Shown: positions 25,691-34,156 of the stretch, one piece after another
How the letters are laid out: every line of letters starts with the position of its first letter
Numbering within the stretch: position 1 is the stretch's first letter
Source: Rummeliibacillus suwonensis
GTDB lineage: Bacteria; Bacillota; Bacilli; Bacillales_A; Planococcaceae
DNA length: 64,000 bases
Assembly (NCBI RefSeq): GCF_007896435.1
Contig: NZ_VCBL01000001.1
Coordinates: 2,877,269 to 2,941,268, forward strand
Reading direction: 5' to 3'
The notes under the pieces: generated by a model
Database searches by the model: none
What the model was told of the DNA's origin: nothing
Seen by the model: the letters and a program-made list of their open reading frames with translations, nothing else
Made by a program: the position numbers and the translations under genes

Positions 25691-27082
25691 TCAATCTTTA
25701 GCAACTTTCGAAGTTTCATTGTAACGCAAAATTTCTTCATTCTTATCCGAAATGATTCGAACCCTTTTTGCTCCATATAAGACATAATATAAAATTGAGA
25801 CAATGAAGATAAAACTGATTACGTAAAGTAATGGAACTTCGTTGCCAAACACCCCAAGAGAAGTCGTTAATATACTATATTTAATGATACTATATAAACA
25901 AACAATTCCTAGTATCAAGGCAATTCCTGGTACAATCGGATACATAACTTTAAAAGGGCGTTCCAGATCAGGTTCCTTTATTCTCAGAATAAACAAGGAT
26001 ACCATGCTGATACAATACATAACGACTGCTCCAAAAACAGCTAATATAATAAGGGCATTAGCAAAAGTCGCAGAGCCGGCACAAATAACGCCAATAGCAC
26101 CAGGGAAGATTAGCCCCCAAGCAGGGACACCTCTACTGTTAAGTCTTGATAAAAAACGAGGCAAATATCCTTCACGTGCTAATGCAAAGGTTTGACGTGA
26201 ATACCCAATAATAATTCCATGCAAACTTGCAATAACACCAAACAAACCTATAATGGCTACAATCGTTGGAATGAAGCTTCCTTCACCATAAACGCTTTCT
26301 AGCGCCTGTGGCAATGGATAATCGGCCAGTTCCCCTAATCCACCACCTAAACCTGCAGTTACAAACAGGGTGAAAAATGTTCCAACCGCTAATGTCAAAA
26401 TGGCGCTAATAAAGCCCTTTGGAATATCTTTTTTAGGATTTTTTACTTCTTCAGCTGACATCGCTCCACCTTCAATAGCTAAATAGAACCAAATCGCAAA
26501 AGGAATAGCCGCTAATATTCCTGTACCCCCATTAGAAAATGAGTTCTCATTAATGATGTTGCTTATTTCAATATGCGGCAGGCCTGCCACATAAAAGATT
26601 GCCAACCCGACCAAGGCTGCAATAGTTGCGATCAATTCAATAATCGCCGCTTCTTTTACACCAATTAAATTGATTAATATGAATAGGATGAAAACACCGA
26701 TCGTCGCATAAACCGGGTTGATTGCTGGTATTAGGAAATGAAGATACGCCCCAGTTGATACTGCGATGGCAGGAGGAGCAAACACAAACTCTATTAAACA
26801 GGAAACCCCTGCCATGAATCCAGCGAAAGGCCCCATCGCTCTTTTGGCATATGCAGAAGGTCCACCTGCATGCGGAATCGAAGTGGTAAGCTCTGCAAAA
26901 CTGAAAATAAAGGTTGTATAAAAAACCGTGACAATCAGTGCAGCGACCGCAAGTCCAAGAATTCCTCCTTCTTTAAATCCATAGTTCCAACCAAAATATT
27001 GCCCTGAAATGACCATTCCAACTGCAATTGCCCATAGATGAACAGGTTTCAAAAACTTTTTCAACTCTTGTCTTTTTTCCAT
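25691..27082 (-). CDS. eat: Ethanolamine permease (Eat-type amino acid/polyamine/organocation family)
   Basis: 463 residues from ATG 27082, eight bases after GAGGGAG. Twelve membrane segments. The opening LKKFLKPVHLWAIAVGMVIS with GQYFGWNYG, then PHAGGPSAYAKRAMGPFAG and EFVFAPPAIAVSTGAY, and FAIWFYLAIEGGAMSAEEVK match the Eat ethanolamine permease branch of the APC superfamily. It lies directly downstream of eutC in the same direction with its own conserved upstream block, so it supplies the substrate of EutBC. Probably a proton-coupled importer in the cytoplasmic membrane. Confidence 0.9.
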   Translation of the reverse strand: MEKRQELKKFLKPVHLWAIAVGMVISGQYFGWNYGFKEGGILGLAVAALIVTVFYTTFIFSFAELTTSIPHAGGPSAYAKRAMGPFAGFMAGVSCLIEFVFAPPAIAVSTGAYLHFLIPAINPVYATIGVFILFILINLIGVKEAAIIELIATIAALVGLAIFYVAGLPHIEISNIINENSFSNGGTGILAAIPFAIWFYLAIEGGAMSAEEVKNPKKDIPKGFISAILTLAVGTFFTLFVTAGLGGGLGELADYPLPQALESVYGEGSFIPTIVAIIGLFGVIASLHGIIIGYSRQTFALAREGYLPRFLSRLNSRGVPAWGLIFPGAIGVICAGSATFANALIILAVFGAVVMYCISMVSLFILRIKEPDLERPFKVMYPIVPGIALILGIVCLYSIIKYSILTTSLGVFGNEVPLLYVISFIFIVSILYYVLYGAKRVRIISDKNEEILRYNETSKVAKD

Positions 27083-27095
27083 TTTTTTCACTCCC

Positions 27096-27165
27096 TCTAT
27101 AAATGTCGATATATCAACGATTTGCCCCGTTTTTTTATGATTTTAAAAAATTTTTTAGATGCTCC
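27096..27165 (-). promoter_or_regulatory. Conserved upstream block of the permease gene
   Basis: Minus strand: AAAAAATTTTTTAAAATC, GGGGCAAATCGTTGATATATC, ATTTATAGAGGGAG, matching the block before the ClC gene in order, spacing and most bases. It fills the gap between eutC and the permease and may be a separate promoter or processing signal. Confidence 0.55.
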
Positions 27166-27168
27166 TCT

Positions 27169-27870
27169 TTAAATAACCAAACTAACACCGCTTGTCTTTT
27201 GTTCTAGCATTTTGTGAATCATCGTACCCATGTGTGCAGCAGCCTCTATCGGTGTGGTACCCCTTTGATGAATATTCGAAATGACCATTCGATCGGATTC
27301 CTTTGTTCCTACTCTTGGTCTATAACACATATAGGCACTAAGAGAATGCGCACAAACAAGGCCCGGACGCTCCCCAATCAATAGAATAAAAGCTTCTGGC
27401 TCAAGCAATTCTCCAATTACATCCATACAAGCGACTCTCCCTCCTCTAACAAAAAAAGGTGTTCCTGTTGTTAGATTGTAAGATTCAAGAGAGTCTAACA
27501 ACGTGGGATATACATCACGTAAATTTTCTTCAATCGCATTGGAACTTAAACCATCTGAAATGACGATCTGGACCACCGGCCTTTTCACACATTTTTCTAG
27601 TATAAGTGCTTGTGCGTCTTCTGCAAAAATCCTTCCTAAATCAGGGCGTGTCAGATAACGCTCTTTTGTTTCAAAACACGTATCAACTGTAAACAAATTA
27701 AATTGATCAAGTAATTTGGCTGATACTTCACCATATACCGTATCAACGGCTGCCGCATGGTCAATTCGCAATAATAAAAAGTCCTTCGTTAGTGGTCTTG
27801 TTCCCGTTCTGCCTACTCCAATCCGTGCAGGTGTAGACTTTTTTAAAGCTAAAAGCGAATCCTTATTCAT
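27169..27870 (-). CDS. eutC: Ethanolamine ammonia-lyase small subunit
   Basis: 233 residues. Characteristic blocks: TPARIGVGRTGTRPLTKDFL, LLRIDHAAAVDTVYGEVS, VQIVISDGLSSNAIEENL, ILLIGERPGLVCAHSLSAYM and the terminal TTPIEAAAHMGTMIHKMLEQ. With EutB it forms the adenosylcobalamin-dependent lyase that turns ethanolamine into acetaldehyde and ammonia. It starts 18 bp after the eutB stop behind GAGGGATGAAAG. Somewhat shorter than the enterobacterial form (about 295) but typical for Firmicutes without a targeting extension. No encapsulation-targeting N-terminus is visible. Confidence 0.93.
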   Translation of the reverse strand: MNKDSLLALKKSTPARIGVGRTGTRPLTKDFLLLRIDHAAAVDTVYGEVSAKLLDQFNLFTVDTCFETKERYLTRPDLGRIFAEDAQALILEKCVKRPVVQIVISDGLSSNAIEENLRDVYPTLLDSLESYNLTTGTPFFVRGGRVACMDVIGELLEPEAFILLIGERPGLVCAHSLSAYMCYRPRVGTKESDRMVISNIHQRGTTPIEAAAHMGTMIHKMLEQKTSGVSLVI

Positions 27871-27887
27871 CTTTCATCCCTCTCTTC

Positions 27888-29258
27888 CTATGCTCTGTTC
27901 ATAAACAGTGTTGGATCACCAGCAGCCAGACCCAATTTACCATCTTCGAGTATCCCGTATTTTTCCATCCATTTTTCAAATTCAGCCACAGGCCTTAATC
28001 GAAAAACACTGCGCAATGTAGCGATATCGTGATAACTCAGCGATTGATAATTCAGCATGCAATCATCAGCCATCGGAACCCCTATTACGTAATTGACTCC
28101 AGCAGTGGCAAGCAGCGTACTTAAATTTTCCATATCATTTTGGTCGGCTTTCATATGATTGGTATAACAAACATCCACTCCCATAGGCAGACCATGCATT
28201 TTTCCCATAAAATGATCCTCTAAACCAGCACGAGTGACCTGCTTACTGTCATACAAATACTCTGGACCAATAAACCCTACAACCGTATTTAGTAAAAACG
28301 GCTGAAATTTTTTGGCAAGACCATAACATCTGGCCTCAAGTGTAACCTGATCAATATCAAAATGGGCATTAGCAGAAAGCTCTGAGCCTTGCCCTGTTTC
28401 AAAATACCAGCGATTTGATCCTTTAGCCGTCCCTTTTTCAAAAATGAGGGCTGAGGCTTCTTCCAGCATAGAAACTGAAATTCCAAATGATTCGTTCCCC
28501 GCCTGGGTACCCGCCAAACTTTGAAAAATGAGATCAGCAGGGGCTCCCTTTTCGATCGCTCTCATCTGGCTTGTCACATGTGAAAGGACACAATTTTGCG
28601 TTGGAATCGCAAACTGCTCCATCACTTCTTTTGTTTCACATAAAAGTCCATAGATATTATTCGTTGTATCTATGACAGGATTAATACCAATGACTGCATC
28701 ACCGGCTCCATAGCTTAATGCTTCATATAAGGATGCCCTCATGCCTAATAAATTGTCAGAAGGATGATTAGGCTGTGCTCTCGCCGCTAGCACCCCTTTA
28801 TGACCGACTTCGGTATTACAATGGGTTATAACCTCAATCTTAGAAGCCGCCTGGATTAGATCAAGATTAGACATCAGCTTTGCCACGGCAGCGATCATTT
28901 CACTTGTCAAACCTCTTCCGATGGTTAACAAATCATTACTTTCATGACTTTCATCCAAGATATATTCACGCAGTTCAGCGACGGTCCAGTTCTTAATTTT
29001 CTTGTAAACTTCAGTATCCATCCCCTCCTCAATCACCCTACTTACTTCATCTTCCTCAGGTGACAGCAACGGATAATTTCGAAAATCACTCAAAGGCAAA
29101 TCTGCCAAAATAGTTTTTGCAGCCATGCGTTCCTTCATATTCTCAGCACTAATACCTGCTAGGATATCACCAGATCGTTCTTCATTCGCTTTTGCCATGA
29201 TTTCTTTTAAACTATGAAATTGATAGATGTTCCCTAATAAAGTTATCTTTTTATACAT
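27888..29258 (-). CDS. eutB: Ethanolamine ammonia-lyase large subunit
   Basis: 456 residues from ATG 29258, four bases after GAGGTGAT. It shows the family core: ANEERSGDILAGISAENMKE, VITHCNTEVGHKGVLAARAQ, EALSYGAGDAVIGINPVIDT, FQSLAGTQAGNESFGISVSM, YFETGQGSELSANAHFDIDQ and GVNYVIGVPMADDCMLNYQS. It carries the TIM barrel that binds adenosylcobalamin and substrate. The eutA stop is about 20 bp upstream and eutC follows at 18 bp, so the three genes are an operon. Confidence 0.96.
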   Translation of the reverse strand: MYKKITLLGNIYQFHSLKEIMAKANEERSGDILAGISAENMKERMAAKTILADLPLSDFRNYPLLSPEEDEVSRVIEEGMDTEVYKKIKNWTVAELREYILDESHESNDLLTIGRGLTSEMIAAVAKLMSNLDLIQAASKIEVITHCNTEVGHKGVLAARAQPNHPSDNLLGMRASLYEALSYGAGDAVIGINPVIDTTNNIYGLLCETKEVMEQFAIPTQNCVLSHVTSQMRAIEKGAPADLIFQSLAGTQAGNESFGISVSMLEEASALIFEKGTAKGSNRWYFETGQGSELSANAHFDIDQVTLEARCYGLAKKFQPFLLNTVVGFIGPEYLYDSKQVTRAGLEDHFMGKMHGLPMGVDVCYTNHMKADQNDMENLSTLLATAGVNYVIGVPMADDCMLNYQSLSYHDIATLRSVFRLRPVAEFEKWMEKYGILEDGKLGLAAGDPTLFMNRA

Positions 29259-29278
29259 CTTTATCACCTCTTTATTTT

Positions 29279-30727
29279 TTAGAAAGCCAATGTTTTGACC
29301 GATATCGAGATGGATTCTCCGGCAACCGGAAGACCGAGATCAATATAATCGCCATAAGTAAAATCAATCTGATCGATACACAAAATATCTAATGTGCCGT
29401 GACATCTTCTAGCAATCGCTTGGCCAAGTGCTTTTGCAATATCTGAATCACAGAGAATGACCAAACAATGAGAAGAAGGAAAGTTGTTCCGAAATTGTTC
29501 TAGGATTGAAGCTGACAGTTCTTGCAAGATTTGATACGTACAATTAGGAATATTAGATAAAGCTAATGCAATGGGCGGTTCATTCTCTTTAGCATGATAG
29601 ATTTTACCTGCCTGTTCCAATAAATCCCCTAATCTTATCTGAAAGCTCTCCGGTTCCCACTGATGATTTTTTTCCACTACTGGAATCGTACAAATCGGAA
29701 TATTTTTGATTGGTAATAATGCTTCATTAACATAAATGGTTGCTCCACTCACTTCTGTATTTTGCATTCCCGCACCAATAACTGTTGCTTTAGTGGTCTC
29801 TTGAGCTTGTGTGAAAATGAATGAATAGGCGTGGATCGACTCATTTAAGGAGTGAGCCAATTGTGGCCCAATGTCCCCGTATTTGGTCACATTCCTGATG
29901 GTGGCAGGAGGACCGTTTCTCATCATTTGCCCGATTCCACCCGAAATAATCACTTCGTCGATTGGAAAAATCTCAGTTGGCTGCGAATCTAGTAATAGTA
30001 ATTCTGCCGAATACTGAGGACAACCACTCAGAAAAGAAAACATGCTGTCACTCATCTTGTTACAGATTTCCTGTACTTGAGGAAAGGTGAGAGTGTCTCC
30101 AAGTTCCAAATAAAAATCATTCTTCTTAAGCCATAATTGTATGGCATCTGAAATGTATACAATTTTTCCATTTTCAGTAAGTCTGATAAGTCTACCGCCA
30201 ACGTTGAAAGTAATAGTTTGTATGGCTCTTCCATTCTGAAACAACGCCACATTAGCAGTACCGCCACCAATATCGATATTTGCAATGATCCCCTCAACCT
30301 GAGTAGATCGCCTTAGAGCTCCTGATCCTTTGCCTGCCAATATCCCTTCTAAATCAGCGCCAGCTGTGGCAACCACAAAATCACCAGCTCTATCCGCTAG
30401 ATAGTGGATAATAGACTGTGCATTTTCTTTTTGAGCAGCTTCACCCGTTATAATAATGGCACCGGCTTTGACGTTTTCCATTCTTATTTGTGAGTTCCCA
30501 TATTCTCTTTCCAATATGCATGTAATTTTATCCATATCAATTTTGTAATCATTTATTAAAGGAGTCGTATAGATTGGACTAGAATATGTGACCCGACGAT
30601 CCACGATTTGACAGCTTGGAAGACTAAATCCATTACCGCTTTCACTTATAAGTAATTGACTAGCAATGAACTTTGTCGTGCTTGTGCCGATATCGAGTCC
30701 AATACTAGTTATCCAATTTTCAGGCAT
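29279..30727 (-). CDS. eutA: Ethanolamine ammonia-lyase reactivating factor
   Basis: 482 residues, actin/HSP70-like ATPase fold: phosphate-1 loop SIGLDIGTSTTKFIAS at the N-terminus and phosphate-2 loop NIDIGGGTANVALF near residue 150. EutA exchanges damaged cobalamin on the lyase for fresh coenzyme using ATP. GGGGAG lies three bases before the ATG. It is the first structural gene, behind a terminator and leader that probably respond to EutV. Confidence 0.92.
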   Translation of the reverse strand: MPENWITSIGLDIGTSTTKFIASQLLISESGNGFSLPSCQIVDRRVTYSSPIYTTPLINDYKIDMDKITCILEREYGNSQIRMENVKAGAIIITGEAAQKENAQSIIHYLADRAGDFVVATAGADLEGILAGKGSGALRRSTQVEGIIANIDIGGGTANVALFQNGRAIQTITFNVGGRLIRLTENGKIVYISDAIQLWLKKNDFYLELGDTLTFPQVQEICNKMSDSMFSFLSGCPQYSAELLLLDSQPTEIFPIDEVIISGGIGQMMRNGPPATIRNVTKYGDIGPQLAHSLNESIHAYSFIFTQAQETTKATVIGAGMQNTEVSGATIYVNEALLPIKNIPICTIPVVEKNHQWEPESFQIRLGDLLEQAGKIYHAKENEPPIALALSNIPNCTYQILQELSASILEQFRNNFPSSHCLVILCDSDIAKALGQAIARRCHGTLDILCIDQIDFTYGDYIDLGLPVAGESISISVKTLAF

Positions 30728-30774
30728 GTTCTCCCCTCTCCCTTCCTTATGGAATTTTCAAACATAGGACAAAC

Positions 30775-30829
30775 AAAAAGACGCTTTGAGTCCTCACACA
30801 TCTAACAGAGTGTTCAAAGCGCCATTGCT
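30775..30829 (-). promoter_or_regulatory. ANTAR-type leader and terminator before eutA
   Basis: On the minus strand a small hairpin AGC-AATGGC-GCT (30818-30829) has a six-base loop with A in position 1 and G in position 4, the pattern bound by ANTAR domains. It overlaps the left arm of a terminator GCGCTTTGA / TCAAAGCGTC followed by TTTTTG. EutV-like proteins bind such hairpins and stop the terminator from forming. Only one ANTAR hairpin is clear; the second expected one is not. Confidence 0.65.
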
Positions 30830-30835
30830 ATATCA

Positions 30836-31414
30836 TTATTTACTTTTGTAATCTATTATTATCTGCTCCGCAAGTTTCGCTAAAGGAATATGAGTAGCCA
30901 TGCTATGCTTTTGCATACTTCTGTATGCATCATACTCCGAACAGGATAACTGCTGCATCAAAATTCCTTTCGCTCTTTCGATAATCTTCCGTTCCTCCAT
31001 TTTTTGGTTTAACCTATATATTTCTTTTTGAAGGGCTTTAAAGCGGGATCGTTCACTTAGGGTCATTTCAACTGCCGGCAACAACTCGCGTTCACTTACC
31101 GGTTTAACGAGATATCCATTAATCTCTGCATCTTTCGCTTGTTCAATCAACTCATGATGACTGTAGGCAGTTAACAGCAAAATAGCACAATCTGAAAAAC
31201 CTCTAATCACGGACGAAGTCTTAATCCCATTAACTTTTGGCATCTTTACGTCCATGATAATTAAATCTGGTTTCAGATAGTAAGCTTTTTCAATCGCTTC
31301 TTCGCTATTTCGTCCTTCTCCTACAACATCATATCCACTTCCTTCTAATATTTCTCTAATATCCATTCTGGTAATCGGCTCATCATCGACAATCATGATT
31401 TTTTCTGACATCAT
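30836..31414 (-). CDS. eutV: EutV-like response regulator with ANTAR RNA-binding domain
   Basis: 192 residues. Receiver domain with IMIVDDEPITR, phospho-acceptor Asp in DLIIMDVKMPK (about residue 55), LLTAYS and GYLVKPVSERE. The C-terminal 60 residues form an ANTAR domain (KIIERAKGILMQQLSCSEYD AYRSMQKHSM, read in two halves). The protein acts on RNA, not DNA, as an antiterminator. Its start overlaps the eutW stop. It ends nine bases before the leader/terminator of eutA. Confidence 0.93.
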   Translation of the reverse strand: MMSEKIMIVDDEPITRMDIREILEGSGYDVVGEGRNSEEAIEKAYYLKPDLIIMDVKMPKVNGIKTSSVIRGFSDCAILLLTAYSHHELIEQAKDAEINGYLVKPVSERELLPAVEMTLSERSRFKALQKEIYRLNQKMEERKIIERAKGILMQQLSCSEYDAYRSMQKHSMATHIPLAKLAEQIIIDYKSK

Positions 31415-32499
31415 TACATCACCTTATCGGAAATTGGAAATGTTAAAGAAACTTTTGTTCCCCGTTTGGAGTAAAAAAACGATAAATCTCCTTGTAATTT
31501 TTCCTCAACCAGCATTTCAACTAATTGCAAACCCAGAGATGATGTCTTTAGGTCAGACCTTTTCTCTTTTAAACCTTGCCCATTATCTTTAACGGTAATG
31601 TATGCCATTTGTTTTCGAGAATTCACATTGATTTCAATCTTTCCTTCCTGCTGGTCAGGGAATGCATGCTTGATGCAGTTTTGAACCAATTCATTCACAA
31701 CAAGGACAACGGAGGTCGTAATATCCGACGGTAAAAATAAGGATTCCCCTTGAACAGAAACATTAAACTTTTTTTCCTGGTTATTCGATAAGGAAATTAA
31801 TAGTGCTGAAATTTGCTCCATTACAAACTTCGTATCTACTTTTTCAATACCATGCTGTGCCAGATAATCATGGACAATTGCCATACTTGAAATTCGGGAT
31901 ATACTATCACGTAATACTTCAACGGCTTCACTTGAAGAAGAACATCGTCTTTTTTGCAGTCGCAGTAAACTTGTAATGATCTGCAGGTTATTTTTCACGC
32001 GATGATGTATCTCTTGAACAATCACTGATTGGAATACGTCATCTTTTTCTTTATTATCCTTACTATTCATTAAAGTCTTCACTTTTTGCTCGTTTAAAAT
32101 TTCTTGTGAAATATCTCGCTCTTTTATTAAGACAGCAATCGTTTGATGAAAGCTATCCTTAATCGGGACAATATCCTGTTGCATAACAACATTTTCCTGA
32201 GATATGCCTTTCGAGCCAATGACGGGTTTTCCTGTTTTTAAACTAAACAAAACACCCGGTTCAGAATCTTCATATGCAATTTGACCGACTACAGAATTTT
32301 TATATAATGATTGTGTGGTGCAGGGTTTTGCTTCAGCCACCACAATAGCAGCATCCTGATTATTTAACAGACAATCTATGAAAATATCTGCTTGAGTGAG
32401 ATCGGCAATTAGTGGAAGATTGTTGAACATATCATATAAGATCCCGCATTGTTCATCTGTTAAGATGGTGACATCCTCCAAACAAAACGAATTATCCAT
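31414..32499 (-). CDS. eutW: EutW-like sensor histidine kinase
   Basis: 361 residues, no membrane segment, so cytoplasmic. The N-terminal 130 residues form the sensor (CGILYDMFNNLPLIADLTQA ... CTTQSLYKNSVVGQIAYEDS). A HisKA_2 dimerisation domain has EIHHRVKNNLQIITSLLRLQ with the phospho-His near residue 160; the HATPase domain has VVNELVQNCIKHAFPDQQEG, VKDNGQG and TSSLGLQLVEMLVEEKL. In E. faecalis the equivalent kinase responds to ethanolamine and phosphorylates EutV. Its gene is first in the minus-strand cluster; upstream DNA 32500-32800 is A/T-rich with no further gene. Confidence 0.92.
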   Translation of the reverse strand: MDNSFCLEDVTILTDEQCGILYDMFNNLPLIADLTQADIFIDCLLNNQDAAIVVAEAKPCTTQSLYKNSVVGQIAYEDSEPGVLFSLKTGKPVIGSKGISQENVVMQQDIVPIKDSFHQTIAVLIKERDISQEILNEQKVKTLMNSKDNKEKDDVFQSVIVQEIHHRVKNNLQIITSLLRLQKRRCSSSSEAVEVLRDSISRISSMAIVHDYLAQHGIEKVDTKFVMEQISALLISLSNNQEKKFNVSVQGESLFLPSDITTSVVLVVNELVQNCIKHAFPDQQEGKIEINVNSRKQMAYITVKDNGQGLKEKRSDLKTSSLGLQLVEMLVEEKLQGDLSFFYSKRGTKVSLTFPISDKVM

Positions 32500-32800
32500 G
32501 TTGATAGAATTCCTTTCAGCTATGCTTCAATTGCAAAACGGAGAAAAAAGTTTTCTGTAAAATCATTTACTTTCAACTACTATAACATAATAGAAATGAT
32601 GAGACCATTAGTATGTTAGATAATCTAACATATAAAATTTCAAGATGAATGCTTGCGATCATTTTAGGCAAAAATGTTAGGCAACTATACAATGAATATT
32701 GGTTAACATAGAGACCCTTCTTTCGATATGATTTGGTATGGTAACTCAATTTTATCAACAATGGTTCTTATTTTTTGCGTAATGGATGTTATCGAGAAGG

Positions 32801-32960
32801 AGTGGCATCTGCTTTTTTCCCCTTACCCTTTCTTTCCATCTTCACCATAGAAATCAACTGGTCTCTCAAGCCAACACTATTCACTGTATTATAAGGCCTA
32901 ACACCTGTATTCACACCCGCTAATTGGTGTTGGGGTGCATAGGGATACAAGTCTCTCTAC
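32801..32960 (-). pseudogene. Fragment of an LXG-toxin linker
   Basis: The minus frame reads LYPYAPQHQLAGVNTGVRPY, NTVNSVGLRDQLISM and a short basic tail, then a stop. The same segment joins the pretoxin to the toxin tip in the proteins at 34157 and 37026. Only this linker survives, so it is a third, dead cassette at the end of the toxin locus. Confidence 0.8.
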
Positions 32961-33092
32961 CATGCAAAAATATCTTTTCGTCCGGTTTATCACACTTTTC
33001 ATGTTTTGCAAGTATTAAAACATAATGCTTCGATGATACAACCATCATGAATTAAGCATTTCTTATGTCGTCCATAGTATCAATTGCTCACA

Positions 33093-33653
33093 AAAAGAGG
33101 TTGGGACAAAAGTATTTTAGCTAATAAAAGATCCGAACAATAATGTGAAATTCTATTTAAAATTTCACATTTGTTCGGATTTTCTTTTTATTATTATTCT
33201 ATTGAATCTATTTCAATAATGAAGAATTTGTACAAAAAGCATGAACATTTAATATATATTTTTTCGTAACATTCAGTTTTATGTTCTGTTCCAGACGGCG
33301 CTTTCCGCGGGCTTGGCTTCAATCTCCTCGGGTCGACACGATGTTGGCCCCGAAGCCATTGCCACAGGACGTGGCGAACTTAGGCTTTGTCCCTTAAATT
33401 GTTCCTGCGGGGCTTTCAGCTCAAGCTTTTCCCGCAGGACTTTGAATAAGCCTCCTTGAACTAACACCGCACGAAGGAAATGCGCATGCATTTTCGAGGA
33501 ATCGTCGTCCTCCATTTCACACCATTTTAAACGATGTCCATTATCGAATAATCGTATTTTCTCAAAAAAAGACGCTTTATGAAATTGATTTTATTAAGTT
33601 CAATTATTTGGTTTTGGGTAGGGCTAATTTTGTTCTGCTCCAGCCTCTTTATA
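33093..33653. mobile_element. MITE-like element D with about 28-bp inverted ends
   Basis: Left end AAAGAGGTTGGGACAAAAG...TTTTAGC (33096 on) matches the complement of the right end AAAGAGGCTGGAGCAGAACA (to 33653). Inside are a strong hairpin ATCCGAACAA.../...TTGTTCGGAT (33130-33185) and a GC-rich part with TTGCCACAGGACGTGGC. No transposase. It lies between the eut cluster and the toxin locus and accounts for a spurious ORF at 33279. Confidence 0.7.
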
Positions 33654-33692
33654 GTCAGCTATATAAATGTAATCCATTGCTAATATTTCTTT

Positions 33693-34142
33693 TTATTCTT
33701 CAGTGTCTTCATATAAATTATCCAAGAATTCATCAATATTATTTGCTAAAAAATGCATATTACTCATATCATCGGGTTCTTCTGTTTCTTGCTCATGATT
33801 CCAAAAATAAATCTTATCATAATAAGGATCCTTTGTTCCTAAACATACAACATTTCCTGATGGGTCATCTCCAATTGGAATAAATCCTAATGGTAATCTT
33901 TCATCCATTATATCTATAAAATCTGTCAAATTATCATACATATCGCCAATACCATAAAAAACATTCAAGACACTTGGTCCTTGTTCATTAGATATCATAA
34001 ATAAATTGGGTATTACTTTTCCCCCATTCCATTTTAGTAAAAAGCTCTTATATAGTTCTGTTAGTTTAACATTATTTTCAATTTCAAATTTTTCTATTTG
34101 TTCTAACGAAAGATTATCATGTGAACCAAAGATTTTCGCCAT
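33693..34142 (-). CDS. SUKH (SMI1/KNR4) immunity protein
   Basis: 149 residues. An N-terminal EKFEIENNVKLTELYKSFLL plus WNGG, then PIGDDPSGNVVCLGTKDPYY with DKIYFWNHE, is the SMI1/KNR4 (SUKH-1) fold, the commonest immunity family in polymorphic-toxin loci. It follows 14 bp after the toxin tip at 34157, so it is the probable antidote of that HNH nuclease. Confidence 0.88.
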   Translation of the reverse strand: MAKIFGSHDNLSLEQIEKFEIENNVKLTELYKSFLLKWNGGKVIPNLFMISNEQGPSVLNVFYGIGDMYDNLTDFIDIMDERLPLGFIPIGDDPSGNVVCLGTKDPYYDKIYFWNHEQETEEPDDMSNMHFLANNIDEFLDNLYEDTEE

Positions 34143-34156
34143 ATATATCCTCCTAA

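Noticed and set aside
27096-27165. Sigma-54 promoter before the permease
   Set aside because: GG and GC are not at the -24/-12 spacing, and no sigma-54 activator is adjacent.
25691-32499. Bacterial microcompartment locus
   Set aside because: No shell protein (BMC domain), EutE, EutD or EutT in the cluster.
33279-33515. 78-codon minus ORF
   Set aside because: Lies in the GC-rich part of MITE-like element D; no ribosome site and no protein-like features.
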